Positions 1 to 12,065 of a DNA stretch of 64,000 nt are shown in pieces. Where the stretch lies: NCBI RefSeq assembly GCF_000002595.2, contig NC_057015.1, positions 3,999,955 through 4,063,954 of the forward strand, read 5' to 3'. A program made the translations under genes and the position numbers. How positions within the stretch are numbered: position 1 is the first letter of the stretch; every line of letters starts with the position of its first letter. The notes beneath the pieces are model-generated. The model ran no database searches, was not told where the DNA came from, and saw nothing but the letters and a program-made list of their open reading frames with translations. This stretch comes from Chlamydomonas reinhardtii. Its lineage: Eukaryota; Chlorophyta; Chlorophyceae; Chlamydomonadales; Chlamydomonadaceae.

Positions 1-2085
1 GGAACTGCACCTCGCCGCGCTCCACACGCTGCCGTACAAAATGGTGCTGCACATCAATGTGCTTCGTGCGTATCGAGGAAATTGCATTCTTCATGCACGC
101 GATCGCACCCTGATTATCACCCTGCATGCACATCGTGCCCACCTCTACGCCCATCTCCGACAGAATCTTGCGCAACCATAGCGCCTCCTTGGTCGCAAAT
201 GATGCCGCCATGTACTCTGCCTCCACGGTTGACACCGCCACCGTAGCCTGCAACCGACTAGCCCAGCTAACAGCTGTGCCGTTGTAGGTGAAGACAAAGC
301 CAGTGGTTGACCGACGCTTGCTCAGGTCACCGGCGTAATCTGAATCACACCAGCCAATCACATCTCCTTGCCCACGCGTGTAGACTAGCCCTTGCGTCGC
401 CGTCCCAACCAGGTAACGAAGGACTCCTGTCGCCAGGTTCCAATGTGCCGCAGTAGGCGCGGACATGAAACGCGCGAGGGCTCCCACGGCAAACATGATA
501 TCTGGCCGTGTCGCAATCGCCAGATACATCAAACCTCCGACTAGCTCCGCATACCTATTGCCCTTTGGCAACTCCTCACTCGCCGCTGCTGCCTTCTCCA
601 AAACCGCCGATGGGGCTAGCCGTATGGATTTGGGCGCTGCGTGCGTCATGCCGAATTTCTCCAGCAGATCACGCATATATTCAAGCCGCACGGAATCCTG
701 CCATCATGAGAGTGCCATGCCACCCCCATAGCATCATCGTAGTAGGGCCGCCAGGGTCGAATGGGTAGACACGCCCGTCATACAGCACACATGCGTGCCA
801 CCGACGCTCCCACGCCTTGCTAGCCTTGCGCACACCGCTGCACGCGCTTCCCTCATCATCCATTACCTTGATATGTGAGCTCACATCAGCCGTAGATGAC
901 TGTGCATACTCCATACCGTACCCAGACGAACTCAGCCCAGCTTCCGAATGTACGGAACCAGACTCCCACACACCATCGGACGCAGTGCTCCTGCACTCCT
1001 GCTCCTCACTGCAAGACTCTTCAGTCCCGCACGGCAACGAGACCTCACCGTCGTACATAGCATTCACATGCCACTTCACACCTGCTACTGAATCAATCTC
1101 GAAGATCGGGTTGGGCTCACACCAGCTCACAGTCTGTTCGCTGTAACGCTCGTTCTTGGTAGCCGTCACGCTCCAACTCACGTCAGCCACACCGTCACCA
1201 GCTGGACCCGCGCCGTCCGATGCCTTGCTGCTCGTACTCCCTGCCCTCCGGAAAGATGCTCTCTGCTTTCGCATGTCTACGCACTCGTTCCGGTTGGCAA
1301 AGAGATGTATGCCCGAAAGCCCAATAGCCCTCATCTCGTGTGCTCCCACGGTCTGTGTGGAACGAGGCTGGCTCCAGGCCTTTAACTGCTGCTGCGGAAT
1401 GTCCTGCTGCTGCAGCCGCTCAAACTCTGCAATCAACTTCACGCTGATCGACATAGCCTCCACATGCTCTCTGGGGTCGAGGTTCAACACTCGATGTCCG
1501 TGGCATGTCCTGGCATGTCCATGTCCATCGACGGGACATCAGGCGAGCTGAAGCTCCATGTGGCCCAGTGTCCAAAGCGATATACGCCTCAGAACAAAGC
1601 CGAATCGCCCGTTGCGTCAGATAACGCAAACAAGGCTTAACTAATAATCGCGTCTCCCACGCGAATGAAGCTCGCGCGGCTTCTTGACTAGTATCGAGCG
1701 ATATTCTAATCGCCAGATATTCTAATGCCTGCGGACTCTCTGTCGGCGGCGGCTAAAACAACTCGTTCAGCCCTACAAGATTCTCGCGACAGCGTGAGCG
1801 TCGGGGCTCATAACCTGTTGAGGTTTAGAGCATTCCCGGGCTGAGAGGAACGTTCTAGGGGCTCAAACTAGTGTCTCGACTATCGTGTCTCACGCACGTT
1901 GTTGCTAGTTACGGCTTCAGGTTACTGTATACGAGAGTCGTCACCTTACACATATACAGGGCTTATCACTATGATATTTCAAGCAAGCTATATGCGCACG
2001 CTGTGCGCATAAGTACTCCGGCGTATGGCCGTGTCACTGCATGGTGTTTGCCCTGTTGGCTGACCGGATACCCCGAACATCAACA
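1..2085 (-). mobile_element. Broken Ty1/copia LTR retrotransposon (right-hand part)
   Basis: Fossil LTR retrotransposon on the minus strand, running off the left edge. From about 700 down to 1 the minus strand reads like the end of a copia polyprotein: a reverse-transcriptase tail, then RNase H with the features YAGDLSKRRSTTG, VEAEYMAA and TKHIDVQHH. Between about 680 and 1490 lies further gag/pol-like sequence. Next to the LTR, at about 1798-1815, the minus strand carries a primer-binding site that begins GGTTATGAGCCCCGA. This is complementary to the anticodon region of initiator-Met tRNA, the half-tRNA priming known for copia-type elements. The element looks broken. Its age cannot be estimated because only one LTR is in the window. 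Family assignment is firm; exact internal limits are not. Confidence 0.85.
1816..2085 (-). repeat. 5' LTR of the copia element (270 bp)
   Basis: The segment starts TGTTGA and ends TCAACA on the plus strand, the short inverted ends typical of LTRs. Its inner end touches the tRNA-Met-type primer-binding site. Its outer end (2085) directly abuts kinase coding sequence that matches the intact gene from 16699. The partner LTR lies outside the window, so neither a target-site duplication nor LTR divergence can be read. Confidence 0.8.
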
Positions 2086-3504
2086 CCTACTCGTACGAGC
2101 TGCGCGAGGTGCAGCACGAGCTGGCGTCCCTGTCCCCGGAGCTGTCGCAGCAGGGCGGCGGCTGGCGCCTGCTCATCATCCAGGAGTTCTGTGACGCGGG
2201 CCCGCTGCGCAGCCTGGTGGACTGCGGCTTCTTCCTCACGCCGCCCAAGCAGGCGTCGCCGCCACCTGCTCCGGCACCCGCGCGCGCCAAGCTGAAGCTG
2301 CCAGGCATGTCATCACTGCTGCGCAAGGAGGCTTCCTCAGGCGCAAGTGCGCATGCCGACAACGCCCGCGGGCAAGCCTCGGTGACACCCAGCCGCGGCA
2401 GCAGCGGCAGCAGCGGCAAGGGGCGGGCCGTGGAGAGCGGAAGAACGTCCCCCGGAAGTGACCGGAGCAGCGGTGGCAACAAGGCAGGCGCTGAGGCCAG
2501 TCCGCAAGCTGGTGTCACTGTCCCTTCGGCGCCTGGCGATGCCCCCACGGATGCGACAGGGCACCACCAGCACGGCGGCACCCGGCCTATCCTTGAGGAC
2601 ATGCCTGCGGACATGTTGGGCGGCCGGCCCGCCAGCTCGCTCCAGGCGGCCCTGCGCTACGTGGAGGCCGCGCTGCAGATCGCACGTGGGCTGCAGCACA
2701 TCCACGAGAAGAACATCGTGCACGGTGAGTAAGGCCGCAGCTGGCACTGCAGTTTGGTAGGGAGAATGGACTGTCATTTTGCCGCTGCTCGCACCTCTTT
2801 TTGCTCCCACAGGCGACCTGAACCCCAACAATGTGCTGCTGTTGCGCGCGCCCGGCACGCCGCTGGGGTTCTGCCTCAAGGTGTCGGACTTCGGGCTGTC
2901 GGTGCGCGTGGGTGAGGGCCAGTCGCACCTGTCCAACTTGTTCCAGGGCACGCCCTACTACTGCGCGCCGGTGAGTACCGAAGACAGCGCTACACGGGTC
3001 GCTGGCAAGGCGGCACGGAATGCACGAGATGCAGCACTTTGACCTGCAGAGGCGTTTGTGCGCGATCACTGAGGGCTTTCCTAACTGTGTTACAGGAGGT
3101 GATGCTGTCTGGCAAAGTCGGCAAAAGCGCAGAGTAGGTGAAGCATGGCCTCGGGCCAATCCGTGTTGGCTGGTTTCTGCCCCCACCTGCCCAAGGTCGC
3201 CCTCGTTCGGGCATACTGATCAACAGGGCGTGTGCCCGTTGCCTGTCCCCGCCCGTGCAGCCTGTACTCTCTGGGCATCATGCTGTGGGAGCTGCAGAAC
3301 GGCACGCGGCCGCCGTGGCGCATGGGCGTGCGGCTGCGCACCTACCCCTCGCTCAACACGGGCGAGCTGGAGTTCGGACCCGACACGCCGCCGCGGTACG
3401 CACGCCTGGCGCGGGATTGCTTCCACGCCTCCAGCGCGGCGCGGCCGAGCGTGGGGGTGGTGGTGGCAGCGCTGGAGAGGATCAGGGAAGAGATTGCACG
3501 TTAA
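2086..3504 (+). pseudogene. Truncated receptor-like kinase copy (3' part of kinase domain)
   Basis: This is a partial copy of the kinase gene at 12545-18172, beginning inside its exon 11. Exons are 2086-2724, 2813-2970, 3096-3133 and 3261-3504, with the same phases as the intact gene. The reading frame is open and keeps the HGDLNPNN catalytic loop, DFGLS, the CAPE-type activation-segment end and the LYSLGIMLWEL helix. The ectodomain, membrane span, glycine loop and VAVK lysine are missing, so no active kinase is expected from this fragment alone. The left end coincides with the copia LTR. The last 28 codons differ completely from the intact gene (ends EEIAR rather than LPHS). Exons are nearly identical to the intact copy while introns 12 and 13 are not, which suggests an old duplicate later homogenised by gene conversion. 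Confidence 0.85.
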
Positions 3505-5413
3505 CGTACCGTAATGTCAACATACGGAATGACGGCTTTATTTAAGAATTGATGAGGCATGGATTAAGGACAGTGCACTGGTGCTCACAGCACTGCCGGT
3601 TGTTCACAATATGCTCTGCACGGGGTGAGTGGCTTTCTAGCCCGCTGGTGGACGTCACCATCACACAAGCAAGACGGCCTGGGGTCATGAGTGGCTTGAC
3701 CGCAACTACATGGCTGAATAAAAGGCAAGGTACATGGCACGGGCACACTCCAAGGAGGTACGTACGTTTGAACTCAATCACCGCCTATTGCGGACGCAAC
3801 TTAAACATGCATGCGCATTGCTACTCATTTGAGGGGGGCGAATGTATGTCACCATAGCAAGAGAGGATCGAGGAAATGCATTGCAGTTGAGGGAGCATGT
3901 TGAGATCATGGGAATTGCTGGCGCACCTGCTTTACAACGCTTAGGATTGAGGAATAAGGCGGGTGATTGATGACTGCCAACTACCGTAGTCCGCGTCATG
4001 TACTGCCGGACTGCTCAAGCTGTCGTGAAAAGGATATTGTTCTGGGGACAATCTGCGGTTGTGTCATGCCTTCAAGTGTAGCGCCAAGGATGGTGCTGTT
4101 TTACACGCCTATTTGCTATTCTCTATTGCATAAAAATAGGCGGCATGGAGAATTCAGCCGGAGCGAGAAGCGGCCTCGCGCGTCCATGGACAATTGACTG
4201 TGGGACGTGGCTGGACGCATGGCGGGCCGTGCCTGAACGAATCGACCCCGGCTATGTCCGGGCGATGAGGTTGTTCGGCCTCAGACTGTGGAGGGGCTCA
4301 GCCCCTTTTCCCGTGACCGGGGAACACTTGTCCCATGCAAGGGGAAATATACTGTCCAAGTCTGGGGGAAGAGGACGTCCTTCTGAGCCCAACCAGCAGG
4401 CACTTCATTATCTGAAAGTCCCCACGAAGCTCTTAGCGGTGTGCTCTATATCTTTATGAAACTCTTTACTCAGTTTCATGGGTTACTGGGAGGGGTGACT
4501 GCTGTTGGGCCGTAACCTCCAGCGCACTAGGTAGGGGCGTGCCTGTTGTGGGCAGCTGCGGTGGTGAGGTGGTCGGCTGCTGCAGCCTGCAGGATTAGGG
4601 TAGCCAGTCGTAGCTCACAGGTGCCGCGTGTGAGGAGCGGACTCGCAGAGATCACTGAGGTGTATGCGCAATTTTGCGAGAAGTTTTGGCTGATGTGCCC
4701 GCCCGGTTGATTGGGAGTCGTAGAGAGTGCCAATGCAATCAGGGGATATGACAAAGGGCGGCTGTGTTGATATGTTTGGGGACTGCCGCAATGCACCGGC
4801 TAGTGACGCCTGTCCAGGTACTGCCGACTGTCAGGCGAGGCGCGTGTGTGGTGTCAAGCGGCGAGAGCGACTGCATCATGGCGCTCAGCTGTATGCAGCT
4901 TGTGCAGAGGGTACATAACCGCACAGCCGCAACTGTAGGTGAACAGCCCGAGCCGCCGAGCGCTATTGTGGTTACAACCGGTAGCATCGTTCATCTGTCT
5001 CCCGCCGGGAGTAGCGCGGATTACACATACCGTATGATGATCAAGTAGGGGACCTTCCCCATTGTTCAAGCGCATCTGCGATAGAGCAGGCAACGCCTGC
5101 GCATTAGGTCTGCAAAGCCTGCATAATCCTACTGCTAATGCTACCCGCAACAGCAGCACATGCCCGCACATGCTCTGCTCGCCCGCAGACGACACGACAC
5201 TTCTCACCAGTTGGCCGCAGCCTGCGCCCTTGCGCCGCATCTCAGCGGCTACACGGTGTTCCCCCACCACATGGCCTGCCGCGCGCCCTCCGCTCACACC
5301 CTGCACAGAGCCCCCAGGTCCCTGTGTCACCTAACAGCACCTCCATTGCAACCTGTGATGATACGTACGCACCTCCCCGCAAGCCCCCAGCATGAACCAC
5401 CTCACAGCTGCTT
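3505..5413. other. Intergenic stretch between convergent gene ends
   Basis: There is no gene I can support here. It lies between the stop of the truncated kinase copy and the stop of the minus-strand F-box gene, and its right part should be the F-box 3' UTR. Several short open frames show no domain, codon signature or splice logic. Confidence 0.5.
5021..5025 (-). terminator. TGTAA-type poly(A) signal for the F-box gene
   Basis: TTACA on the plus strand (TGTAA on the minus strand) lies 389 nt past the stop at 5414. TGTAA is the usual volvocine polyadenylation signal. A second TTACA follows at 4972-4976. Confidence 0.45.
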
Positions 5414-7784
5414 TTAGGGCACCGCTGGCACAGCCCACAGCTTCATGCGCGCCAGGCGCTCGCCCGCTGCCGAGCTGGACGGTTCGTCGTCGCTGTCACT
5501 CCCGTCGTCGTCGTCGCTGCTCTCCCCTGAGCTGCTGCTGCTAGCCCCCACATTCCGCTTCCCGCAAGCCCACTGGACAACCTAAGGGGCCGGACGTCCA
5601 AAGGGGAGGCCAATGCGCTGGTTAGCTTGGCGCATGCAAGCAGGTCCCTCTACAGTGTTCGGGGCTACTGACGTCAGGGCAAGCACCCCGGTGCACAGCA
5701 GTGAGATGAATAATACTAACAGACACCCTCGTACGCCAGGTAAGACCGACCGCGGCTCGGTGTTTGCTTGCGCGCACTCCATACACACGGCATGTCAGCT
5801 CCTGCACATGTCGGAACACACCATGCCTGCAGAAGTCTTACCTGGCTCTCAGTCGGGAACCCAAGCTCACGAAAGGCACATGCGGGCAAGCGCCGGAGAT
5901 CGTCGGTGCAAACCCAGCCCAAGGTACCAGCCCGCAGCACACGCCCTGACCACCGCGCGAGACGCCGTGGCTTGCCTGCATAGGGTCACAGTTCAGAAAA
6001 CACAGTGCTGGCGGAATGCTCGTTTCGTAGCCTGCCTTTATCCCGGACAGCTGCACCCGAGTGTGGTGCATGTCCACAGCTATCACGATACCGCAGGCCC
6101 TCACAACGCGCACCAGGCCCCAAAGCGATGCAACCCTGAAGCCCACGCAACCAGCAGGGGACGACCTGCACCAACTTTACGTATCCTGCCCATACATGCA
6201 GGTGGCCTCATTGCATGGTGGTAGGCCCGTCCCGGCTGCTGCCCATGACTTACCCAGCGCTGCGCGGCAAAAGAGTGTGTATGCGGTTGCCAGCGGCGCC
6301 CCTGCTCCTCCAGGCCCCGCGGCCGCAACCAGCGCGGACCGCGGGAAAGTCAGGTGAAAGAGCTGCGTCCAAACCATGTCCATGTGGGAGGACACCGCCA
6401 CCTCACGCCAGCTCCTGTGATATCGAGGCATGGCAAATCTGTAACGCACATAACTTTTACACATACCGTATGGGGACACTAACACATCCCATGCCACACA
6501 TGCCCGACCAAGCAAGGCATATGATACTGATATTAATGCCCGCCATCCAGGTCGTCCGCCACCGCCACGTGTGCCACGTAGTTCGCCCGACCAGAAGCGA
6601 TGCAGCCATGCAGGGCCCCACCTGCTAACACAGGCGCAGCGGCCTAGCTCCACCGGCCCCAGGTGCTCGAACACGGTTTCAATGACCTCAAGCGGCAGGT
6701 CGTGCAGTGACGGCAGCCGCACGCCACAGCCTTCAGACCCGTCGCCTCCTTCAGAGCTGTCGTCGTCGCTCTCAGCGCGAGGCGTGCCGTCTGGGCTGCG
6801 GCGCCGGCGCGCCTCCCGGCGCTGCTGCACCGCAGCCCGGCGGTGGGCCGTTGCGACCGCATTCCTGTGATGCGCGTATTCAGAGCCGATCAAGGACTGT
6901 CCGTGTTGTACCGGCCTACACCGGTGGTGAATGGTCGCTGCGGGCTTACGACACACGGGGCACTTACGACACGCGCTGTCACTCCAGTCCAAGAGCAGAT
7001 TGAGCTGAAAACACGGATGCAATGTTGGTCTATCTTACCGCTTTTGCTTGGGCAGCACACGTAGCGCCGCTGTCACTAAGCCATCCAGCGTTCCATCTAG
7101 CCGCCCCATCCTGCATTTCATCAAAGCCGCCAAAGTCCCGTGAGCAGAAGCATAGGACTGGGCCAGGCAATGACTTCTATCAACGCACCAAGCGGCAGTC
7201 CGACTATGTCGCTGGCGGAATTGCTGGCCTCAAGCACGAGGCGCCTGCAACCCAGAGTATTGGCATGCTCTTACGAAGCCGCACCTCTCAGCCTGAGCCA
7301 ACGCAACCATCAAATCTTCGAGCATAGCGCCTTGCACAGCCTGTTGTGCAACAACAATTATTGCAGGTTATCATTCAGATGTGCGGGTGGACATAAAGGT
7401 GTGCGCGCGGGATGTACGATGTGGGACTGCCTCGAGCACACGGCGTGCCCCTATCCTACCTTATCGGCACGCTTCGTGTAGACTCCTTCAAACAGGGCCC
7501 GTAGCTCCCTGATGGCACGCACATTGTGCTCCCTGTGCCCAGGGTGGTAAAGTTAGCTGAGCGCGTGGCTGCTGGGGCAAAGCTGGCCACTACCAAACGT
7601 GGCCAGAACCTCACCAGGTAGCGCACGCCCACGCCAACTGCAGCGCTCGATATCGTTCCAGCGATACTTTGTCATCGACACCGTAGTCATTGTCACTATC
7701 GCTATCGCTATCGCTATCGCTCGCGGGGCAACGGGGCTTGCAGCTCTGCTTAATGGACGGTGGCTTGCGCCGTGCGGGTGACAT
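5414..7784 (-). CDS. F-box protein with acidic Asp-Ser repeat and Cys-rich segment
   Basis: Nine exons in minus order: 7784-7615, 7532-7460, 7340-7285, 7244-7189, 7157-7039, 7004-6622, 6414-6254, 5975-5842 and 5572-5414. They sum to 1311 nt (436 aa) with matching phases. The start MSPARRKPP is followed by an (Asp-Ser)n run encoded by a GATAGC microsatellite, then helical sequence (IRELRALFEGVY). A Cys-rich part ending CRKCPVCRKP resembles the end of a RING/U-box, but the other zinc ligands are not evident. The F-box is clear (LHDLPLEVIETVFEHLGPVE, then CACVSRSWREVA) and spans the exon 6/7 junction. The tail is Ser/Asp-rich. F-box proteins recruit substrates to SCF ubiquitin ligases; no substrate domain such as LRR, WD40 or Kelch is visible, so the target is unknown. 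It shares a 189-bp upstream region with SAS-6. Confidence 0.8.
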
Positions 7785-7973
7785 AATGTTTATAGTTGAT
7801 ATGAAAGTCTAGTAAAAGACTTGCCAAACTCCTGTGCAGCGCTGATTGCATATTATCGGACGAGGCAGCCCATGACAGCCCATCCTGCAACTAAGGAAGG
7901 GAACTAGTTGTACACAGGGTTAGTTCTTAAAATAACTGACGTGTGCCACCGCCCCTTCCACTGAAAACTCGAA
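7785..7973. promoter_or_regulatory. Short bidirectional promoter, F-box gene / SAS-6
   Basis: Only 189 bp separate the divergent start codons at 7784 (minus) and 7974 (plus), so both promoters and 5' UTRs must share this stretch. I see no clear TATA box or other recognised element. This is inference from geometry. Confidence 0.5.
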
Positions 7974-10900
7974 ATGCCGCTTCTTCTCGACGACGGTGAC
8001 CCGAAAGCCCAGACGGGCTTTGACCTTTCCACTGCAACGACACTCTTTTGGAGACCAGTGCCAGTGCACGTGAAGCAGCAGGACCGCGAGGACGTCCTGG
8101 AGGAGCTGACTTTCCGCATTTTGACCGGCGTGGCAAAGCAAAACCACAACCTTCGGGTGCGCACGCGCGCTCAGACTGTCGTTTGGGACACACATATACC
8201 TTGTGGGGTCCGCTTACCCGCTGCGTGCCCCTTGCAGATACTACGCATCCACATTTCCAGCGACAGTGACCTGTTCTTCTTGCATACCCTGGAAGTCAGT
8301 GAGGAGGACTTCCAGAGCCTTAAAAATGACCAGGGCATCCTCGTGGACTTTGCCAGCTTCCCCGGCAAAATTATCAGCCTGCTGGAGAAGTGCATTCTGG
8401 CGCAGCCCGGGGATTCGCCTAGGTAAGAAATCGGTGGGTCTGATGTTGTCGGCGGAGAAAGGACATTCGTCGGGTGGGTGCCGCGTGCGGGTGGGAACAC
8501 GGTGAGGGAAAGGGTTTGCGGCCTGGTTGAAGGGTTTGGGTCACTGTCCCCTGACAAGAAAGTGGTTTTCCCTCTCAAGGGAAGGGAGGGGATGCGCCAA
8601 TGCCACGTGCCCCATCTGAGGCCGCAAGCGTCTACCTCATCTCCCGGAAATAGCCGGGGTTCGTGTTTATAAGCACCGCCCGCCATGTGTCCAGCCACGT
8701 CGCTCTCAGGCACAAGCAAGCAGGCCACAAACCAAACGACAATACATCCCAACGACACATCGGTCCATGCTTGCCAGCAAAAACTGCTAACCAGACACCG
8801 GTCGGGCCTCAACCTGAGCACTGGCGCCCCCATGGCGCCCCCCTTCTCATCGTCCGCTGAAAACTCCATCCCGGCTGTGTGGCCAGGTTCCAGGCCGTGC
8901 TGACGATACGAGGCGGTGAGTCCGTGTTCAAGATTGTGGAGATCAATGACTTCAAGCAGCTGCCGCACATTACGCTCGCCTTCCGGCCCGGCAACGACTC
9001 AGTGGTGAAGCAGGTGGGACGGGCTACTGCGAGCCTAGCGCTGCCGACAGCCGTCATAGCGGGGCTGTCGGCCGTACTCGCAGCTATGCAAGCATTTGCG
9101 CTATCATGGCTGGGGACATGCCAGATGCGGTTTTGAACTCGGTATCTCCTGTGCTGCAGTTCCTGGCCTTCCGGCTTTCTGAAGTCAAGGGCACCTGCCA
9201 CGATCTGTCGGACGACCTGTCGCGCACGCGGGTAAGTGTACAGTATGGATGCCCAACGCGTACCATATACTATTTATTTGGGCAGGACATTGCGCGCCTT
9301 CGCGGTATGGTGTGGAAAGCTCGCGCGTGACTGCGTATGCGCGAAACTTCCAAACAGGATGACCGGGACAGCATGGTGGCGCAGCTGGCGCAGTGCCGGC
9401 AGCAGCTGGCGCAGCTGCGTGAGCAGTACGACAAGCACCTGCTGGAGGTCCAGGCCCAGGCGAAGACGCAGCAGGCCTCAGCGCACGAGGAGCGGATACG
9501 GGAGAAATCGCAGCTGAAGGACCAGTTCGAGAAGTAGGTGGTGGCATGCCGGGATCGGGCGCTGGTAATACTTGCAGGCCGCAACCCCTCGGCTTCGGGC
9601 CTGGCTGCCTGCCAGGAAGGTGGTTTTCATGCTCACATGTTTTGCGCTTCGGATGATAACACAGGGAGCGCGGTGAGATGGAGGGGCGGTATCGGGACCA
9701 GATCGCTGCGCTAAACACGCGGCTTGGTGAGCTGGACACGGAGAACCGGAAGCTGCGTGAGGTCAAGTACGAGCTGGACACCAAGGTGCGCAGTGCTGCG
9801 GCGCTTAGCCAGTATGGGAGCCGGGCAGCGGGAATGTAGCCACTTTGGCGCATGCTGAGCGTGGGGGCCGGTGTTACAGGTGTCGGAGCTCAGTCACAAG
9901 CTGGGTAGCTCGGAGGGCAGCAACCGCTCGCTGGAGGAGGAGACGGCGCGGCTACGGTCATTGAACCAGCAGCTGTCGTCCTCCAAGCACGAGCTAGAGA
10001 TCCAGCTGAACGAGGCCAAGGCCAAGGTGTTGGCGCTGGATGAGAAGGTGCGTGCCGTTGTTGGCTTCTAGGGTTGGCCACCAGTAGCCAGTTGTTACAG
10101 GCTAGGCATTTCGTCGCTGCTGCCAGAGCGCCATCCATTATCCCTTCTGCCCCTCACAGGCCCAGTCGCAGGGCGACGTGATTGAGCAGCAGCGTGGACG
10201 CTTGCGTGACATGGAGGCAGCCCTGCGGCAGACGGAGCAGCGGTGCGCAGATCTGCGCGATACGTTGGCTTCTGCTGAGGGCCGCGCCAAGGAGGCACAG
10301 GCAGAGGTGCTCAAGGGCAACCAGGCCATCGAGAAGCTCACGGTAAGAGGAGACTAGTTACCAAGCTTCTAGTACCCAGACCACATCCGCGTGCATGTTA
10401 TGCCCAAACCTCCATTGACAATGGTTATATCTTGATGTCCTCGCCTCAGAACGACCTGCGGCTAGCGAAGGAGAAGACGAAGCGGAAGGCAGCCATCATC
10501 TTGCGCCAAGAGGAGGAGCTACAGGAGCGGGAGCAGTCTCTGGCCAATGCGACGCGCGACGTGGGTGTGCTGGGTCAGCAGGCGGAGTCGCTGCGCAAGG
10601 ACGTCGCGTCGCTGCATAGCGAGAACGACTCGTTACGCAGCAAGCTGGAGGACAGCAAACAACAGCTGCAGAGCAATGAGCAGATGATTCGGTGGCTCAA
10701 CCAGCAGGTGCGTGCGGGCAGCGTCTACGAGTCGGCAGCATGAGAGGATGAACGCTTGAGACAGGTTATTTATGTGCAATATGCGTGTACGGTCTTCAAG
10801 CACAAAGAGCGCGTCGCTGAACCGATGTATCCATTCCGTGACCACGTCTCGCTCTGCAGGTCACGGAGGCGCAGCTGCACGCGTCAGGCGCGACCGTGGC

Positions 10901-11573
10901 GGGCTCACGGTACGCGTTCCGGCCATCCGCCGCACTGCCGGGCAGCATGCCGCCGCCGTCAGTCGCCGCCACGCCGGCCGTTGGCCTGCTGGCGGCGCCG
11001 GGGCCGTCCACGGCCTACAAGCCCGGGGGCACCACCAGTCGATATGCCAGCACGTTAGGCGTCACGGGCCTCTCGTCGGGCCTCAGTGGTGCCGGTGCCA
11101 CATCTGTTGGAGCAGCAGTGGCTGGCGGGAGCTACGGAGCTGGCGGTGACAGTAGCTACCGGCCGGGCGTCGGTGGCGCTTATGCATCCAGCGGCGGCGC
11201 TGGCGGCTTCGGCGGAAGCGTTGGCGGCGGTGGCCAGGTTGGCGGCAGTGGCTCAGCTATAGGCGCGGCGACTGGTGCTGGCAGCGCTTTGGGCACATAC
11301 CGCAGCAGTTACGCAGCTAGCACGCACCCTTCACCAGGCGGCGTCACTGCGGGCATGGGCTCCACGCTCACAACGCCTGCGGTGAACCGGTATGCTGCAG
11401 GGTCATATAGCAGCGTGTCCTCGTCGCTCTCGTTCGGTGGTGGGCTGGGCGCAGCAAGAGCTGTGGACGCCACGCCCGCTGCGAGCAAGTACGGAGTGGG
11501 ATTCAGCAACGCGGCCATGGGCGTTGTGGGGACAGTTGGTGGGGCTGGCGGGACAGACGCACAACGAGCATGA
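7974..11573 (+). CDS. SAS6: Centriole cartwheel protein SAS-6 (BLD12)
   Basis: SAS-6 builds the nine-fold cartwheel hub that sets centriole/basal-body symmetry. Exons: 7974-8156, 8238-8422, 8887-9013, 9160-9231, 9358-9533, 9665-9785, 9880-10047, 10160-10342, 10450-10707 and 10860-11573; 2187 nt, 728 aa. The globular head (about 1-165) includes ILRIHISSDSD and IVEINDF. The Phe of NDF falls exactly at residue 145, the head-head contact residue known from Chlamydomonas SAS-6, which supports the start and the first three exons. A long heptad coiled coil (about 190-490) forms the spoke. The last exon encodes a Gly/Ala/Ser-rich tail of about 237 residues with little predicted structure. Intron 2 carries a dispersed repeat (8549-8850). 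Confidence 0.95.
8549..8850 (+). repeat. Dispersed repeat family B, copy 1 (in SAS-6 intron 2)
   Basis: This matches 56490-56840 in the same orientation. Shared blocks include CCTGACAAG, CCTCTCAAGG, CCTCATCTCCCGGAA, GCCATGTGTCCAGCCACGT, ACAAACCAA and AACCAGACACCG. Boundaries are approximate and there are no obvious terminal repeats. The minus strand of both copies is open with similar residues (DVAGHMA and PGDEV), so a decayed coding origin is possible. Confidence 0.75.
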
Positions 11574-11786
11574 GTACGCGCTTGATGCCGAGTTGCAATC
11601 AAGCGGCGAGGCGGTAGGAGAAGGAAAGGGTTCGCAATTATGGATGTTATGTGACCATTAGTTGGTATGTGGCGCAATAAGTTGTGTGCAACGCGACACG
11701 GGACTTCACTAACAAGGACGGTGGATTTGTGCCCTGCTGGGACATGGTCTCATGAGTAGTAGATGCCACCAGCAGGTCGAGCCAAT

Positions 11787-11791
11787 CATGT
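11787..11791 (+). terminator. TGTAA poly(A) signal, SAS-6
   Basis: TGTAA lies 214 nt past the SAS-6 stop codon and is the first one downstream on this strand. Confidence 0.55.
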
Positions 11792-12065
11792 AACTCGTGC
11801 AAACCCTGCCTTCAACCTAAGAGAATGCACGGGATCGGCTTCGCCAGTGAAGTGGAGGCCACTTGCTGCATGGAGCGTAAAAAAAGCTTGTGAAGTACGG
11901 CGGAGGAAGCAGAAGCTAACCCTGTTCTGGGGGTGGGGAAAGGTGTGAGTGGTTGGCCGAACTTCACGGCAACTGTGTGCCAACTGCCAAGTGTAGGATT
12001 TTGCGGCGGCGTGTTTCAGTGAAGACTGCTTGCAACTCTATGGACCAGCCGCAATTGGGCCATGA

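Noticed and set aside
6622-7004. A complete RING finger in the F-box protein
   Set aside because: Only the CRKCPVCRK end looks RING-like; the earlier Cys/His ligands with correct spacing are not visible, so no RING domain is called.
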